DNA of 64,000 bases from Oxytricha trifallax (Eukaryota > Ciliophora > Spirotrichea > Sporadotrichida > Oxytrichidae): contig ARYC01001237.1 in NCBI GenBank assembly GCA_000711775.1, positions 1 to 64,000 on the forward strand, given 5' to 3'. The notes beneath the pieces were generated by a model, which did no database searches, had not been told where the DNA came from, and was given only the letters and a program-made list of their open reading frames with translations. Both the position numbers and the translations under genes were made by a program. Below are positions 24,582 to 36,200 of the stretch, piece after piece. Each line of letters starts with the position of its first letter. Position 1 is the stretch's first letter.

Positions 24582-26019
24582 TCATTCTTTAATAGCATTA
24601 AGAAATTCAAAGACAGGTTTCACGAACCACTATTATGTGCTCGAAATATTCTCAAAATAGCCCAAATGGCCTCCGTACTCAGTAACACCTAATATAATAT
24701 TCTAGTTTGCTTAACAACTTTCATAGGCTATAGTCTTTTCTCCAACAATAGGATCGTCTTTAGCCATCAAAATAAATGTTGGAACTGAAATTTTAGGTAT
24801 GCGATGCACGCTAGATGCTTTATCACAGTAATTTTCTAAAGTTTCATAACCAAACACTTTGCTTGTTAAATGATGATCGTAGTCTGTGAGAGAATTTATC
24901 ATTTTTAATGTTTCATGTAAGTCAATTTAATTGGTAATGAGGTACTCACTATGCAAGATGTCTGTGTATTTTGAAATTTTCCTCTTCAAGTTAGATCCTA
25001 TAATTTAGTTGTATATGCCGTAATAAGAATTCTTAACTTAGTTTTATGTTTCCCACATACGCATAGGAGGCTAAACGCAGCAAGCTCCTGAAATCTTATA
25101 TTCATATTATTATTGTTCATTAGAATTTGTATCAAAGTTTTGTAAAAATTGCTCTTAAATTTCTCCCTCTTCGCCCAAATAATTAGCTACTATATTCGCT
25201 CCCATTGAATTTCCAATCAGAAATAATTTCCTGAAATTTTAACCTGTCTTATCACAGCAATATTTCTAGTAAATATAGTCCAAAGGTTCCCTAATATCTC
25301 CTGTACTTGCTGCACAGTACATTTTAGGGCTCTAAAGTATAATTAAGTTTTAAATAGAAGTTACTTTTAACTCGAGATCAGAAGCACCTCTATAGTTTAC
25401 TACAACAGCTTAATATCCATGTTTCTTGGCTTCAATTAATAAATTCTAAACGTATATTTCATTGTTATTACTTGTAAGACCTGGCAATACGATGACTATA
25501 GGTCTTTTATCAATTATTATATAATTATTTATATCGTTCTAATCAACAGCTATTTCACTCAAATCTAAAGGTATATCATTTTCCCAATCAATAGCTGTAT
25601 GCCCACCATCATTAAAAGTGAAAATCTCTCTTTTAAATAGAATAGCATTGAAATATTTGACAAAACTTCCCATAATAGGGCTCATAACAGTTTACTAGTG
25701 GCATGATTATAGAAAGAAACTAGGTACAAAATGCTATATAGAAAATTAAATTAGTTATACATTCTCATGTATAATATATCGCTGTACAAATTTCATCTCA
25801 AATTAATTGGAAAATAAATCTTACCATATCATTTAAATAAGAATTTGAAAGCACTTTCTTAGCTAGTTCTGAGTTTTTAGTATAGAAAAGCTCAAGCTTA
25901 GTTTTCTAATTAAGTTTTGCATAAATCAAAATTAGGAAGTATATTCCTGCAAAAGATGAAGTTTTTGGATTTCGTTTTACTAAAAGGCCTAGTTTACTGA
26001 GTGGCTATAGTTTCAGCAT
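24582..26019 (-). CDS. YheT/ABHD1-3-type alpha/beta hydrolase, copy 2
   Basis: Second tandem paralogue, ATG at 26019, TGA at 24582-24584. The intron positions match copy 1: a GTAAGAT donor after LSNSYLNDM near 25826 and a second intron after the NYRGAS motif. The N-terminal anchor (FAGIYFLILIYA), oxyanion LPGLTSNNNE, nucleophile GNSMGAN, acid AKDDPIVGE and histidine YGGHLGYFE are all present, so the enzyme should be active. Glutamines are frequently TAA/TAG. About 240 bp separate it from copy 1 and about 325 bp from copy 3; both gaps are AT-rich with no other feature seen. Confidence 0.88.
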
Positions 26020-26344
26020 TTTAATTTATATTATTAATGGTTATTATAATATATACATATATTTGAAAATTAAATATGAAACAATTGATGAGAAACATAT
26101 TTCTTAAAATACCCACATCAAAACTAATTAGAATTATTTAATAAATTGTATTTGGCATGTAAATAAACGTTGAAATTTTTCAAATAAAATAAGTTTACCT
26201 ATTGATTGCATTTGATTTATCTTTTTTCCTCAATATTTATCTTTAATAATAAAAAATGCGAAGTTTACGAATTAAAACACAATAAAAAAATACGATTACA
26301 ATAAAATAATAAATAAGGTAATTTTCTATGAACAGTTTTAAGTT

Positions 26345-28197
26345 TCACTCTTTAAGAGCATTAAGAAATTCAAAGATAGGCTTCACGAACCATTATTAAG
26401 TGCTATAAAAACTATCGAAGTAACCCATGTGACCACCGTGCTCTGTAACACCCAAGATAATGTTATTGTTTCCCTAACAGCCCTCATAGTCAATAGATCT
26501 TTCTCCAACAATAGGATCGTCCTTAGACATCAAAATAAAAGTTGGAACTGAAATTTTAGGAATAAGATGTACACAAGATGCTTTATCACAATATTCTTCC
26601 CCAGTTTTATATCCAAAAACCTTACTTGTGATGTGTAAATCAAAGTCTGTGAGAGTTTTTATCTTTTCCAATATTTTCGTCAAGTCAATTTGATTAGCAA
26701 TTAGATACTCATTATGCAAGATATCAACGTATTTTGTAATTTTTCTCTTCACATTGGATCCTATCGCTTAGTTGTAGATGCCAAAAAAAGAGTTCTAAAC
26801 TGAAGTTTTGGTTTCCCACATACGCATAGGAGGCTAAACGCAGCAAGCTCCTGAAATCTTTATTTCATATTTTTAGTTTTGCCCTTAAGTATTAATTTTT
26901 AAGTCTTCATTATATTTCTGTTATATTTCACCTTCTTCGCCCAAATAATTGGCAACTATATTTCCTCCCATTGAGTTCCCAATCAGAAATATTTTCCTAA
27001 AATTTTTGCCTGTCAAATCACAGCAATATTTTTTGTAAATATAATCTAGAGGTTCCCGTATATCCCCTGTACTTGCTGCACAGTACATTTTTGGGCTCTA
27101 AAATATGGAATAAAATTTAAATGTTAAAATTTACTTTTAACTCTAAATTAGAGCCACCTCTATAGTTTATAACAACAGCTTAGTATCCATGTTTGCTAGC
27201 TTCTTTCAATATATTTTACATGTATATTTCATTGTTATTACTAGTGAGACCAGGGAGTACAAGGACTATAGGTCTTTTATCAAAGGAATTATTAGTATTT
27301 GGATCACTTTATTCAACAGCCATTTCACTCAAATCTTAAGGAATATCATTAACCCAATCAATAGCTATATGACCACCATCTTGAAAAGGAAAAATCTCTC
27401 TTTTAAATAGAATAGAAATATATTTCTTAGTGTAATTTCCCATCAGTGGCCCCATAACTGTTTATTAGTGACGTGATTGGAGTAAAAAGCTAGGGACAAA
27501 ATGCTATAAGAAATATTACTGCAGGAGAACATTCGGAATAGCTAAATTAGTTAATATTAAATTTAAATTATGGTAAGTTATCGGCAGTTAAAGCAGAGTA
27601 ATTAAACGATATTGAGTTCATTTGATAGAAAATTAAAAATTTGAAGGACTCTACTTTAGCACGATTTATCTGAATCATGGATTGAGATTACTCAATTTTA
27701 ATTGGATTAAACAATTTATTAGATTTTGAGAGGTCAAATTAAGTTTAGTTGATCTATCCAGGAAGCAAAGCATGGCAAATTGAAAGTTCACATAATTTAA
27801 ATATTCTATTAAATGAAGTCAAGAAGTTGTTCACTATAATCAGTTTTTTACTGTAAAATCTAATTTGACTCTAAATTTATTTAACTGATTTCGCATTTTA
27901 GAATCTATTTTACAATAATAAATTCATTTTTTTTTATTTTCATTTTGATCGTATACTTATTCCGCCCAATTCTGATATAAAACTCCTCTTAACTATACTT
28001 ACCATATTATTCAAATATGAATTTGAAATTAATTTCTTTGCTACCTCAGAATTTTAGTTAAAGAAAAGCTCTAGCTTAGTTTTCTAATTTAGTTTTGCAT
28101 AAATCAAAATTGAGAAGTAAATTCCTGCAAAAGTGGAAATTTTTGGATTTCTTTTGATGAAGTTACCAAACTTATTGAATGGCTAAAATTTTAACAT
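26345..28197 (-). CDS. YheT/ABHD1-3-type alpha/beta hydrolase, copy 3
   Basis: Third tandem paralogue, ATG at 28197, TGA at 26345-26347. Exon 1 encodes the anchor (FAGIYFSILIYA) and ends at GTAAGTA near 28007. Exon 2 starts after TTTCTTATAG at about 27508 with HFVPSF. The intervening ~500 bp is far longer than the matching introns of copies 1 and 2 (about 90-110 bp) because a ~400-bp MITE sits in it at 27519-27915. Catalytic motifs are kept: LPGLTSNNNE, GNSMGGN (GxSxG), SKDDPIVGE and HGGHMGYFD. Glycine after the elbow and other substitutions make it the most divergent of the three. Confidence 0.86.
27519..27915. mobile_element. MITE (TTGTAG family), degenerate, in intron 1 of hydrolase copy 3
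   Basis: About 397 bp. The left end CTGCAGGAGAACATTCGG resembles TTGTAGGAAAACATTCGA of the MITE at 55290; the right end TTTTACAA matches the expected CTACAA in inverted form. Flanks are TATTA and TAATA, consistent with a 5-bp target duplication that has drifted. Internal landmarks shared with the other copies, in order, are GGCAGTTAAAG, TTAAACGAT and TTCATTTGATAGA. It ends 10 bp upstream of the splice acceptor and explains the long intron. Confidence 0.65.
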
Positions 28198-28348
28198 ATT
28201 AAATTGCTATTTATATATAATTATTTACACCTTAATTCCTAATATATTTGGTGGTATGAAAGAAAATAGTTATTTTAATAGAATTACTATGCTTAAAGAT
28301 GCAACCTAAAATAATTTAAAAGATTAAAACAATTTAATATTTTAAATC

Positions 28349-30390
28349 ATGGCAGCAAAGTAAAGTGAGCATCTTGGCTCTCTAAAAACTAAAAATTTCA
28401 ATAATTTTGATTTTGCATGTCTATTGTTACACACAAATAAGGACGAGGGTTAGGAATCTGTAAGTTAATGATTTTCTTAAACTATAAAATTTGTTTGATT
28501 ATAAATACTTTACTTACAGTTGATATACTCCTTTCCAGCATCATAGAAAGTTCAAAAATTTCAAAAGCTTAAGGGTATTTTCTTGACATGTTCAAGCGTG
28601 TCTAAAAGTGTATTAGGTGAAGAAGCTTTCATCTATTCTTTCTCAATGTAAAATTTTTCAAATTTAGATTTACCACTATTATAGACAATCATAACCATAG
28701 TCACTGTTAAAGAACAACGTCAATAAGTAGTAATAATCTCAAGAAGCCATGATAAATAATGTGAAAGTACGACCTGTCATTTAAGTAGATAAGATTTATG
28801 AAAACCAAAATTTTAACCAAAGCAACAATGGCTTCTATTCTGGTTAGCAAGATAGCTTATATAAAGCTTCATTTGCTTCAATTGAAGAAGAAAATTTGTT
28901 GATAGTTATTATCTTGCCATTTACTGTACCTGATAACATTGTCAAAAGTGCAGCAACTGAAGCCAAACACTAACTATTCTAGCTCTTAAAACCTCAATTC
29001 TTTGACATTTTAGATTTAAAGCCCAATGATTAAAGAGATGAACTGATAAAAATAAATGCTAGACTAAGCCAAATCTTCATTACACTCTTCTATTAAGTTT
29101 AAATTCTTGCAGTAGGATCTAATATAGGCTAAAGTGATCAAGCTTTCGCTGGAAGTAACTTGAGTGTGACCCCGCTTGCACTACCATATATTTTGATGAA
29201 TCCCTTGAATTAATTGTCTTCCTAATTGCCTTCCCTCACTATAAACCTCTCTGAAAAGCTGTTAATGGATGCTTCAGAATTTCTAAACGCAGTATACGAT
29301 GACATGTCTCAAATTAACGAACTTCTTACCTTGAAAGATCAAACACTTTTGATAGAGGGTGCAGTTATGTTTTACAAGGGCTATTAAATAGTTAACTCAC
29401 TAGAGAGTGTTTATTTGAAGCCTTTGATCAGAATCGCCAATCTATCTGATTTGTTTGAGAGAGCTCAGGGTGCAAGTGAAGAAACTATAATTGACACTTT
29501 TTGGCTTAGAGGCAAGAATTCTTTCAAAAAGAAGGGTTAAGAAGGTTAAGTTGATAATACTTAAGAAGAAGATACGGTTCTAAATCTCTCCGCTGACATT
29601 AGTTTATCATATTTTATGCATCCCAATTTTCTTTTTTTATTAGATTAAGTTATAGAGGCTGATGATGATTATGTTTCACAGATAGTTGAGTAAGGCAATT
29701 ACATGAAACTGGATGAAGACAGCAAAGACGGTGGTAAGAGCAACACAAACAAGAATGGTAAAGACGATTCCGATGAAGAAGATGATGACGATGAAGATGC
29801 TGAAGGTAATGCCTCACCAGATAAGCAACAAAGAGCAAGCAAACTATCTGATTCTCCTACTAAGAAGTCTAGTACCAATGCTGCTGTCACTAGCATTGAC
29901 AAGGATTTCAAGAAACTGCTATTGTAAGAGTCAATTTCATATTTTGTCTGATGTGATTATAAATTATGAATCAAAAATATTTTATGCAATAAACGAGATG
30001 GAACTTCGTTACAGAAAAGAGGACACCCAGGAAATAAAGGACAAACGCCTTAAGAAGCTCTAAAATCACAATAAAATCAGGAAGTTAGTTACACTGGTAT
30101 GTCGAGGTCAACTTGTAGTGGGAGTAGTTTGCCATGTCTTAGGTGATGACAACACTGGTGAATTTGATCCCTACTATATTTAGAGGATTAAAAATGCAAT
30201 GCAGTTGATGATTGACAAGCAGTTCTTGGAGGTCATTGAGAATGATATCACTGATAATAATACATTCCAAGTTGCCTCAAACAAATCAGTTGGAATCAAT
30301 CAGAGTAAAGCAGATAAATAGTCATATAATAAAGATAGAAATTATTTCTATAAATAAATATTTAAAAATCTGATTTATATAATCTTTTGA
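28349..30390 (+). CDS. INTU/longin-domain-like protein (possible CPLANE subunit)
   Basis: ATG 28349 (MAAKQSEHLGSL) lies about 150 bp from the divergent hydrolase copy 3. An intron (GTAAGTTAATG..TTACAG) lies near 28460-28518. The next exon reads LIYSFPASQKVQKF and KLKGIFLTCSSVSKSVLG, resembling the first longin-type domain of Inturned/CCZ1/HPS proteins as I remember them. Later segments have MFYKGYQIVNSLESVYLK (second-domain-like), an acidic Ser-rich linker (DDSDEEDDDDEDAEG) near 29760-29815, and a third globular part after an intron near 29925-29998 (KLVTLVCRGQLVVGVVCHVL). It ends at TGA 30388-30390. Inturned acts in ciliogenesis through the CPLANE complex, which suits a ciliate. The family call rests on local similarity by eye and could be another longin-platform protein. 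Confidence 0.5.
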
Positions 30391-31231
30391 ATATAAGACA
30401 ATAACAGCATTTGAAAAAAAGATAAATTACCCAATTAGTATAGATGATTGTTTTAAATTTTATTATTTAAATAGCTTTCTTAAAAAACTAAGTAGCATTG
30501 AGGTTCAAACTCCTGAGTGCCAATATCAAATTCATGGGTAGAAACACCATTTACGTCATTGTCTTATATCTCAGTTTTTTTGCTTTAATTATCTTTCAAA
30601 ATACTTCAAATAATTTCATAATCATTTTTTACACTTTTTAATGATATTGAGGAATTCTCTCTACAGTACAGTAGAAAATCTTACAAATTAATAAGAATAC
30701 TAAAGTAGTAATCCCAATACCTAACAAGGAAAACTATAAGAATTAATAGAAATTGAAAAAAAAGGGAACAATGTAGAAAATATATTTAAGTGATATAGAA
30801 TAAAATACTTGAAAATTATGAACTGAATTGAGAATGATTAGAATTATTTCATTATGGATATAATTGCAAGCAATACCTTAAAATTATTAACCATTTATTT
30901 AAAATGATTATAGTTCATGATTATTAATTAATAAATTAATATCAATATGTTATAAGTTTTGCATACTTTTATATCTGGAACTTTAATTTACATTAATCTT
31001 TCATATCACCTATTTTCTAATACTTTTACCTTTCTACTAAGTACATTAATTTAATCTAAAATCCTGTCAACATATCTTCTGTTAAAATTATTTTAAATTT
31101 AGTAAAATCATAAAGAATTTCTATTGCTTTTTGCTCTGAAATCATGATAATACTTAATCAATTTAGTAAAAGCAATCACATTATCACAATAGTAGTAAAA
31201 TGATATATTAGAGAGTGGAAGACGCAGTGTA
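30391..31231. other. Intergenic region
   Basis: About 840 bp of AT-rich DNA between two plus-strand genes. Short open stretches near 30650-30800 have Q/N/K composition but no start, splice pattern or motif that would support a gene. A GGTTCAAACTCC string at 30512 was checked as a tRNA T-arm and rejected. Confidence 0.5.
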
Positions 31232-33226
31232 ATGCCAACAACAGACAAGAAGAAAAATCAGATTTACCAAGACCCTTCAGCCCCTCAATAAGTCAACGAA
31301 TTCATGAATCGCCAAGGAGCTCAATTTGGCTTGAAAAAGCAGGAATTTCTATCAAACTAGAGAACTATCCAGACTATCGGCGACTCACCTGGTCTTTACG
31401 ATAACCGTAGATCAACCATTAACAACACGAACAGCAAGAATTAAAATATTCTTGGGAACATAGATTAGGAGTTTAAACTTGCAACTATTTCTATGCAATA
31501 AATTGTGGGCGTGAACGCGGGTTTTCATTAGAGACGTAGAAGTGGCTCACTAACTGGGCAATCTTCACAGCTGTAGAGAGACAATAAAAACTCTAAGATT
31601 TCATAGTAAAATCTAAGTAAAAATGCTAGCTCGAATGAGAGCAATAGTATAAGCAGAATCCAACCACTAATTGACAATATTAGTGGAATTAAGATCTATA
31701 GTTTTGCATGTTTAAGTAATCAAACTACTCAATCAACTATACTCACAAGAAATGTAAAAATTAATTGATAATTAACTTCCTATTTGTAGATTTAAGCCAA
31801 TCCGAAATGGTTTACACTTGTTTAGAAAGAAATATATCACTATTATGCTTAGCTAATGAGCTCAATTGTTCCATCACTTGTTTAAAATTAAATGGAGAAT
31901 ACTGGTTCTTAAGAATAAGATTCGCAAAAAGATTTTGATGACATCATGGATTACATTGATAGCCAACTAAACAAAAACGTAAGTGTTCTTATCCTCACAA
32001 AACCATTTACTCTTCCTTCATTGATTAATTGTTTAACTTTTTCAATTACAGAAATTGAGTTAATTGAAAGAGAAATACTACAAATTTAAAGGCCAGTAGA
32101 TCTACAGAGTATGGGAGCAAGGTATATAAGTTGATCTACCAATCTACAATGAGCAAACTCGTTCTCAATTCTCCAGTATATGGATAGTATGCAGAGTTTT
32201 AAGGATAATTTAATGCAACAATTAAGTCGAGAATTAAGTAGATTAATTACCACAACTTAATCTTGACTAAGAAATCGATCAAGATCAGGCATTTTTAACA
32301 TTCTAACAAAAAAAGAAAGAGGTGAAGATGAAAAGTAAAAAAGACAGCGAAAAAGATAGTATAAGTGATTATAAATTGGTTTTCATGGCTTATGAAAATG
32401 ATATTACATCGATGCATAGAGACAATAAGGGAAGTTTAGTCAAGCAAATTCATAGTCAAAATGCTAATGTTACGAATATTGCTTATAAATTATCAATGCT
32501 TAATTTCTTTTGATTATACCAATCTGTGATTTAATATTTACTTCTCATAATGAATAATTATCAACTTCTTATCCTATCCTATAAAATAATCTTTAAATCT
32601 AACTTTTCTATAGCTTAAATTCTGATCTATGCAAGGTGATTTATCTACAACGTCAAACCAAATGCCTCTTTGAGCTCTTCCAGATTTTCTTTACCCCTGA
32701 AGCTATGAAACTCTACAGTGGCCTGAAATACTTCACAACAAACTCTCAACTAAGAAATAAATATTTGGATTCGCAGAAGTATGAAATTAAGTTAAGTGTA
32801 GCACTTGGTTAAATAGTGCAGGTAGTCATGCATTTGAGTGTGTGTTTAGGGGCTGCAGTGAAAAATCCCATGATTTTCAATGGGCATAGATCGCTTATAC
32901 TCAACACGAAATAAGAGTAAGTTAGTCAAAGAATATTACTAGATTACTTTTGTTTAAAAGCTTTTTAACTTAAGAAAGAACATTTATTAATAAACTGATA
33001 CCATTTTAGGCCTATCCCTCTATACCTAAGCATGAAAACAGACTATAAATATATAGATATTGGAATTTAACTTCTTGAAGCAAACTTGAAAAGAATTTAC
33101 AGACATCTAGACAGACTGAAGGATGTTTATCACATCAATTAAGAGAGAGATGGCTCCATGCCCAACATGCCATTCCCCAACAATATATTTGCTTTACTTT
33201 ATAAAATATGTGAATTTTAGGTTTGA
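31232..33226 (+). CDS. UVRAG/Vps38-like subunit of the class III PI3-kinase complex
   Basis: ATG 31232 (MPTTDKKKNQIYQDPS). A Q/N/S-rich N-terminus is followed by introns GTAAAAATTAATTG..TTGTAG (~31755-31790) and GTAAGTG..TTACAG (~31980-32050). Middle exons give KWFTLVQKEIYHYYAQLM and a Lys-rich helix. The C-terminal part is diagnostic: LSVALGQIVQVVMHLSVCLG then NPMIFNGHRSLI, and after another intron PIPLYLSMKTDYKYIDIGIQ followed by LLEANLKRIYRHL. That succession (ALG..AH..yLg..l..Pi...GsrS.i, then fPLy..... ..f..gi.LLn.ni) is the UVRAG/Vps38/ATG14 C-terminal domain, which binds Vps34-Vps15-Beclin on endosomes. TGA 33224-33226 lies 120 bp from the convergent gene's stop. UVRAG is favoured over ATG14, without proof. 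Confidence 0.6.
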
Positions 33227-33345
33227 TTATAGGATTTATTCTAATTATAAACTACTCAATTGCTGATGTATTGTTAACTTATGTTGTCAAATTTCATTTG
33301 CTAAAAATTGAAATAAGCTATTCCATAATATAAATATTAAGTTAA

Positions 33346-35798
33346 TCATATATTATTTTACTATGTAGTTAAAACTTGCTCGTTATTTGAATAGTTTTCC
33401 TCAGCACTTTATGTCTATTTAATCTGATTAGCATTGTGCTTCTCAACATGAATAATATCTTAAGTGTTAACCAATTGTCTATACGTATTGAATGAGGATT
33501 GTTAATTCAATTCGAATTCATCTCTATCATTCATCTAACTGTTATCTTGGTCAAGTTGAATTTAATCTATTTCATCATCGTTGAACTGACTGGTGTCTTA
33601 GTAATGAATGTGTTCTTCTTTTATTCTGCAGTCTTTATAACGAGTTTACTCAACTATTCTAGTTTTCTGACTTGTTCTAGTTGAGCTCATTCCCGCTTTG
33701 CCTTTATCTGAGATGTTGATTTAGTTAGGTTGAAGAGAATTTATATTTTAATAAACAGAGTCAGAGTTAAAGAGTTGTTAGCTAGATCTCTGATTGATCT
33801 TTTCTTGTTAGTTTACAATTGATATTTGGCTTTCTATTGGGAACTTATTGGTGTATGTTTATTAATGCTGTCTATTTCTTTGTATAATTTTAGAGGGCAT
33901 AATTAGACTCTTCTCGTCATATTTAACCAGAACTTTTGGGGTTTAAGCATCGCTCGTAGCATCTATAGAGTACTATAAATTATTCAGCTCATTATCAATT
34001 TGAGATCTGTCTTCTAAATGAAGTCCACCCTCCTAGCTGTACTATTAAGTGAATCCAATTTTACTCTCTGTCATCATAGACAAAGACTCTTCCTCGTATA
34101 CTTTGAACGTCTCTTTGTATGCTTTAGGATTCATAAGTCTTAATTAGGCTGATGAATTTGAAACTTTTAAGAGATTAGAACCACTTTTACTCAGAGGTTT
34201 CTCATCGATAATAGGGATTTATTTTATGGAATTCATGAATAATTAGAGATCTTCATTTGCAAGAGGAATTTCGTTGTATAGATCTAAATTATTGAAAATG
34301 AACTTGGCCCTAAAAATTTTATGATCTTGCTTGAAAATGTTAAGCTCTCTTTAAATCTTGGAAAGTAACTGCAATCCATTTTAGAAAGTATCCATATCTG
34401 AACGCTTATATTTCTTAACTTCTAATTCTCTTAAGACTTCAATATCTTTGAACAATTCTGATTGAGAAATCAAATTAATTTTAATTAATAATTTTATTAA
34501 GATTTTAAGTTTAAATTTTATTTATGATTGAGTAATCATTAACATTAAGATTTTCTTGACATAAACTCTCGCTTCATACATTTTCTTGCACCTCAATAAT
34601 AATCTGATTATGTTTTCTCTTTGGGGTCCTTTATAGAAATTGAAGATACTATTCATAGCAATATCTCCAACAACAAGATTATTGTTTAACACTTCAAGTG
34701 TTTTCATTGCTTTTACATGGATTTCTTGCAGTATTTCTTTCTGGTTATAGCTTTAAGCTTTCTTCTTTAATAACGAGGCCATGTATTAAACTTCCATCTC
34801 ATTATAGATCTCCTCATTATCGGGGCTATAAAATAATTAAAGCTTCAAAGTTTTACTTTAAATTTTCTGCATCAAGCTCTCTGTATTTTATTTCGTATTT
34901 TGTATATTGTGAAGCAGAAGCGTCTTGCATGTTTTCATAAGTGTCATCATTTGGATTTCCCTACTATAAAAACACTTAAATTCACTAGTAATCTTACATT
35001 ATTTCTTAGGAATTTTAAGCTTTTCTATGATGAAAGCAAGTCTTTACCAGTTCTCATCTCGTCATATTAATTTCTAATCAGGGAGTACAGTCCACTGAGC
35101 TTCCAGTCGTAGTTAAAGTACTCTGGCTCATCATGATTTAGTTCTCCACTCATCTCTATGATACCATAGCTCATATCTGGAGCTCCCTTAATAGCAATCT
35201 CTTTCTCTGTTTCAATGCATTTATCAACTTTTCTACCAGAAAACATGGTGTCCATCTGCACACTTCTAACTTCTTTATTAATCGTTTGGATAATCTACTC
35301 GTTAACTTCAATTGGATCTACTTGCTACGACATATCACGGTAACTTAAGTCCAAAGCTGAGAGGCAGATACTTCTCACGGAGGGTGGTTCACTGATAGGT
35401 CGTAACTCCAAATCTACGTATTCCAGGTTTTTACCACGACTCTTTCTGGCACTTTAAGTATGTCTGAAAGGGTCAAGTTACGAGTGATTCGTTGAACATA
35501 TATGCCTATGCTTGATTCTATTTTTAAATTAAAACCACAGAGAATAATTAGATCAATTTTTAAAACATATTTAATGCTTATTGTAGATACCAAGCAATCT
35601 ATCTCTTGCTTCTCTTGAATTCTAGCTTTTATTATTTTTACTTAAATAGCTTGTAGTATCAGGTGACTGATTAGTTTGAAACCCTGCTGTTTTTTAAAAC
35701 TGATTTTAAGAGTTTTCCATCAGCTTTTTATTGTTAAATCCTGTGTTGAAATTTTATTAAGTTACTGAGTTCTTTTTCTGATGACTATGACTCCCCAT
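33346..35798 (-). CDS. Large protein of unknown function, Gln/Ser-rich C-terminus
   Basis: Minus strand, ATG at 35798 (MGSHSHQKKNSVTQQNF; Gly-2 could be myristoylated) to TGA 33346-33348. An intron near 35530-35640 is needed to leave the first exon, and another (GTAAGATTACTAG..TTATAG) lies near 34965-35000. Readable segments in order: GKNLEYVDLELRPISEPPS, MFSGRKVDKCIETEKEIAIK, APDMSYGIIEMSGELNHDE, YFNYDWKLSGLYSLIRNQYD, LEVLNNNLVVGDIAMNSIF and YKGPQRENIIRLLLRCKKMY. A long Q/N/S-rich tail follows that is open for more than 300 codons. No family recognised. The balanced middle third and long open frame make a real gene very likely. Confidence 0.65.
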
Positions 35799-36200
35799 AT
35801 TAACAAAACTGTTGTCGCTAATGTTCTTTGAGTGGTTCGTTCTATTATTTTGTGATGGGAAATTATCGTTTCTAGATTCATAGATACAAATTTACAATCG
35901 AATAAAAATCTTGGTAGAAGCGTTTATTTTTTTCCCTATAAATCAAATCTACCACAAATCTAATTTTGTTTTATGCATAGTTAAAATAGAAATAAAATAA
36001 ATATATTTTTTCATATCAAAATTCACTTAAGATTGAATGAGTAATTCATTACATTCTGTAACAATAATCCTAAAGTTAAGAAATTAAAATTTAATAAGAA
36101 TTTTTATAATTAATTGAAATCTAAAATCATGATTATTTAAATAAATGTAAATTTAAATACTTTATTCAATTTTCCTTTATAAATACTTAAAATAACTTAT
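35799..36200. other. Intergenic spacer
   Basis: About 400 bp of AT-rich DNA between the ATG of one minus-strand gene (35798) and the stop of the next (36201-36203). It should contain the promoter of the 33346-35798 gene. No repeat, RNA or coding exon seen. Confidence 0.5.

Noticed and set aside
29650..29911. Minus-strand ORFs opposite the acidic linker of the 28349 gene
   Set aside because: Ser/Leu/His-rich shadows of the GAT/GAA-rich coding strand.
30512..30523. GGTTCAAACTCC as a tRNA T-arm
   Set aside because: The flanking stem does not pair, and no acceptor or anticodon arm fits within 75 nt upstream.
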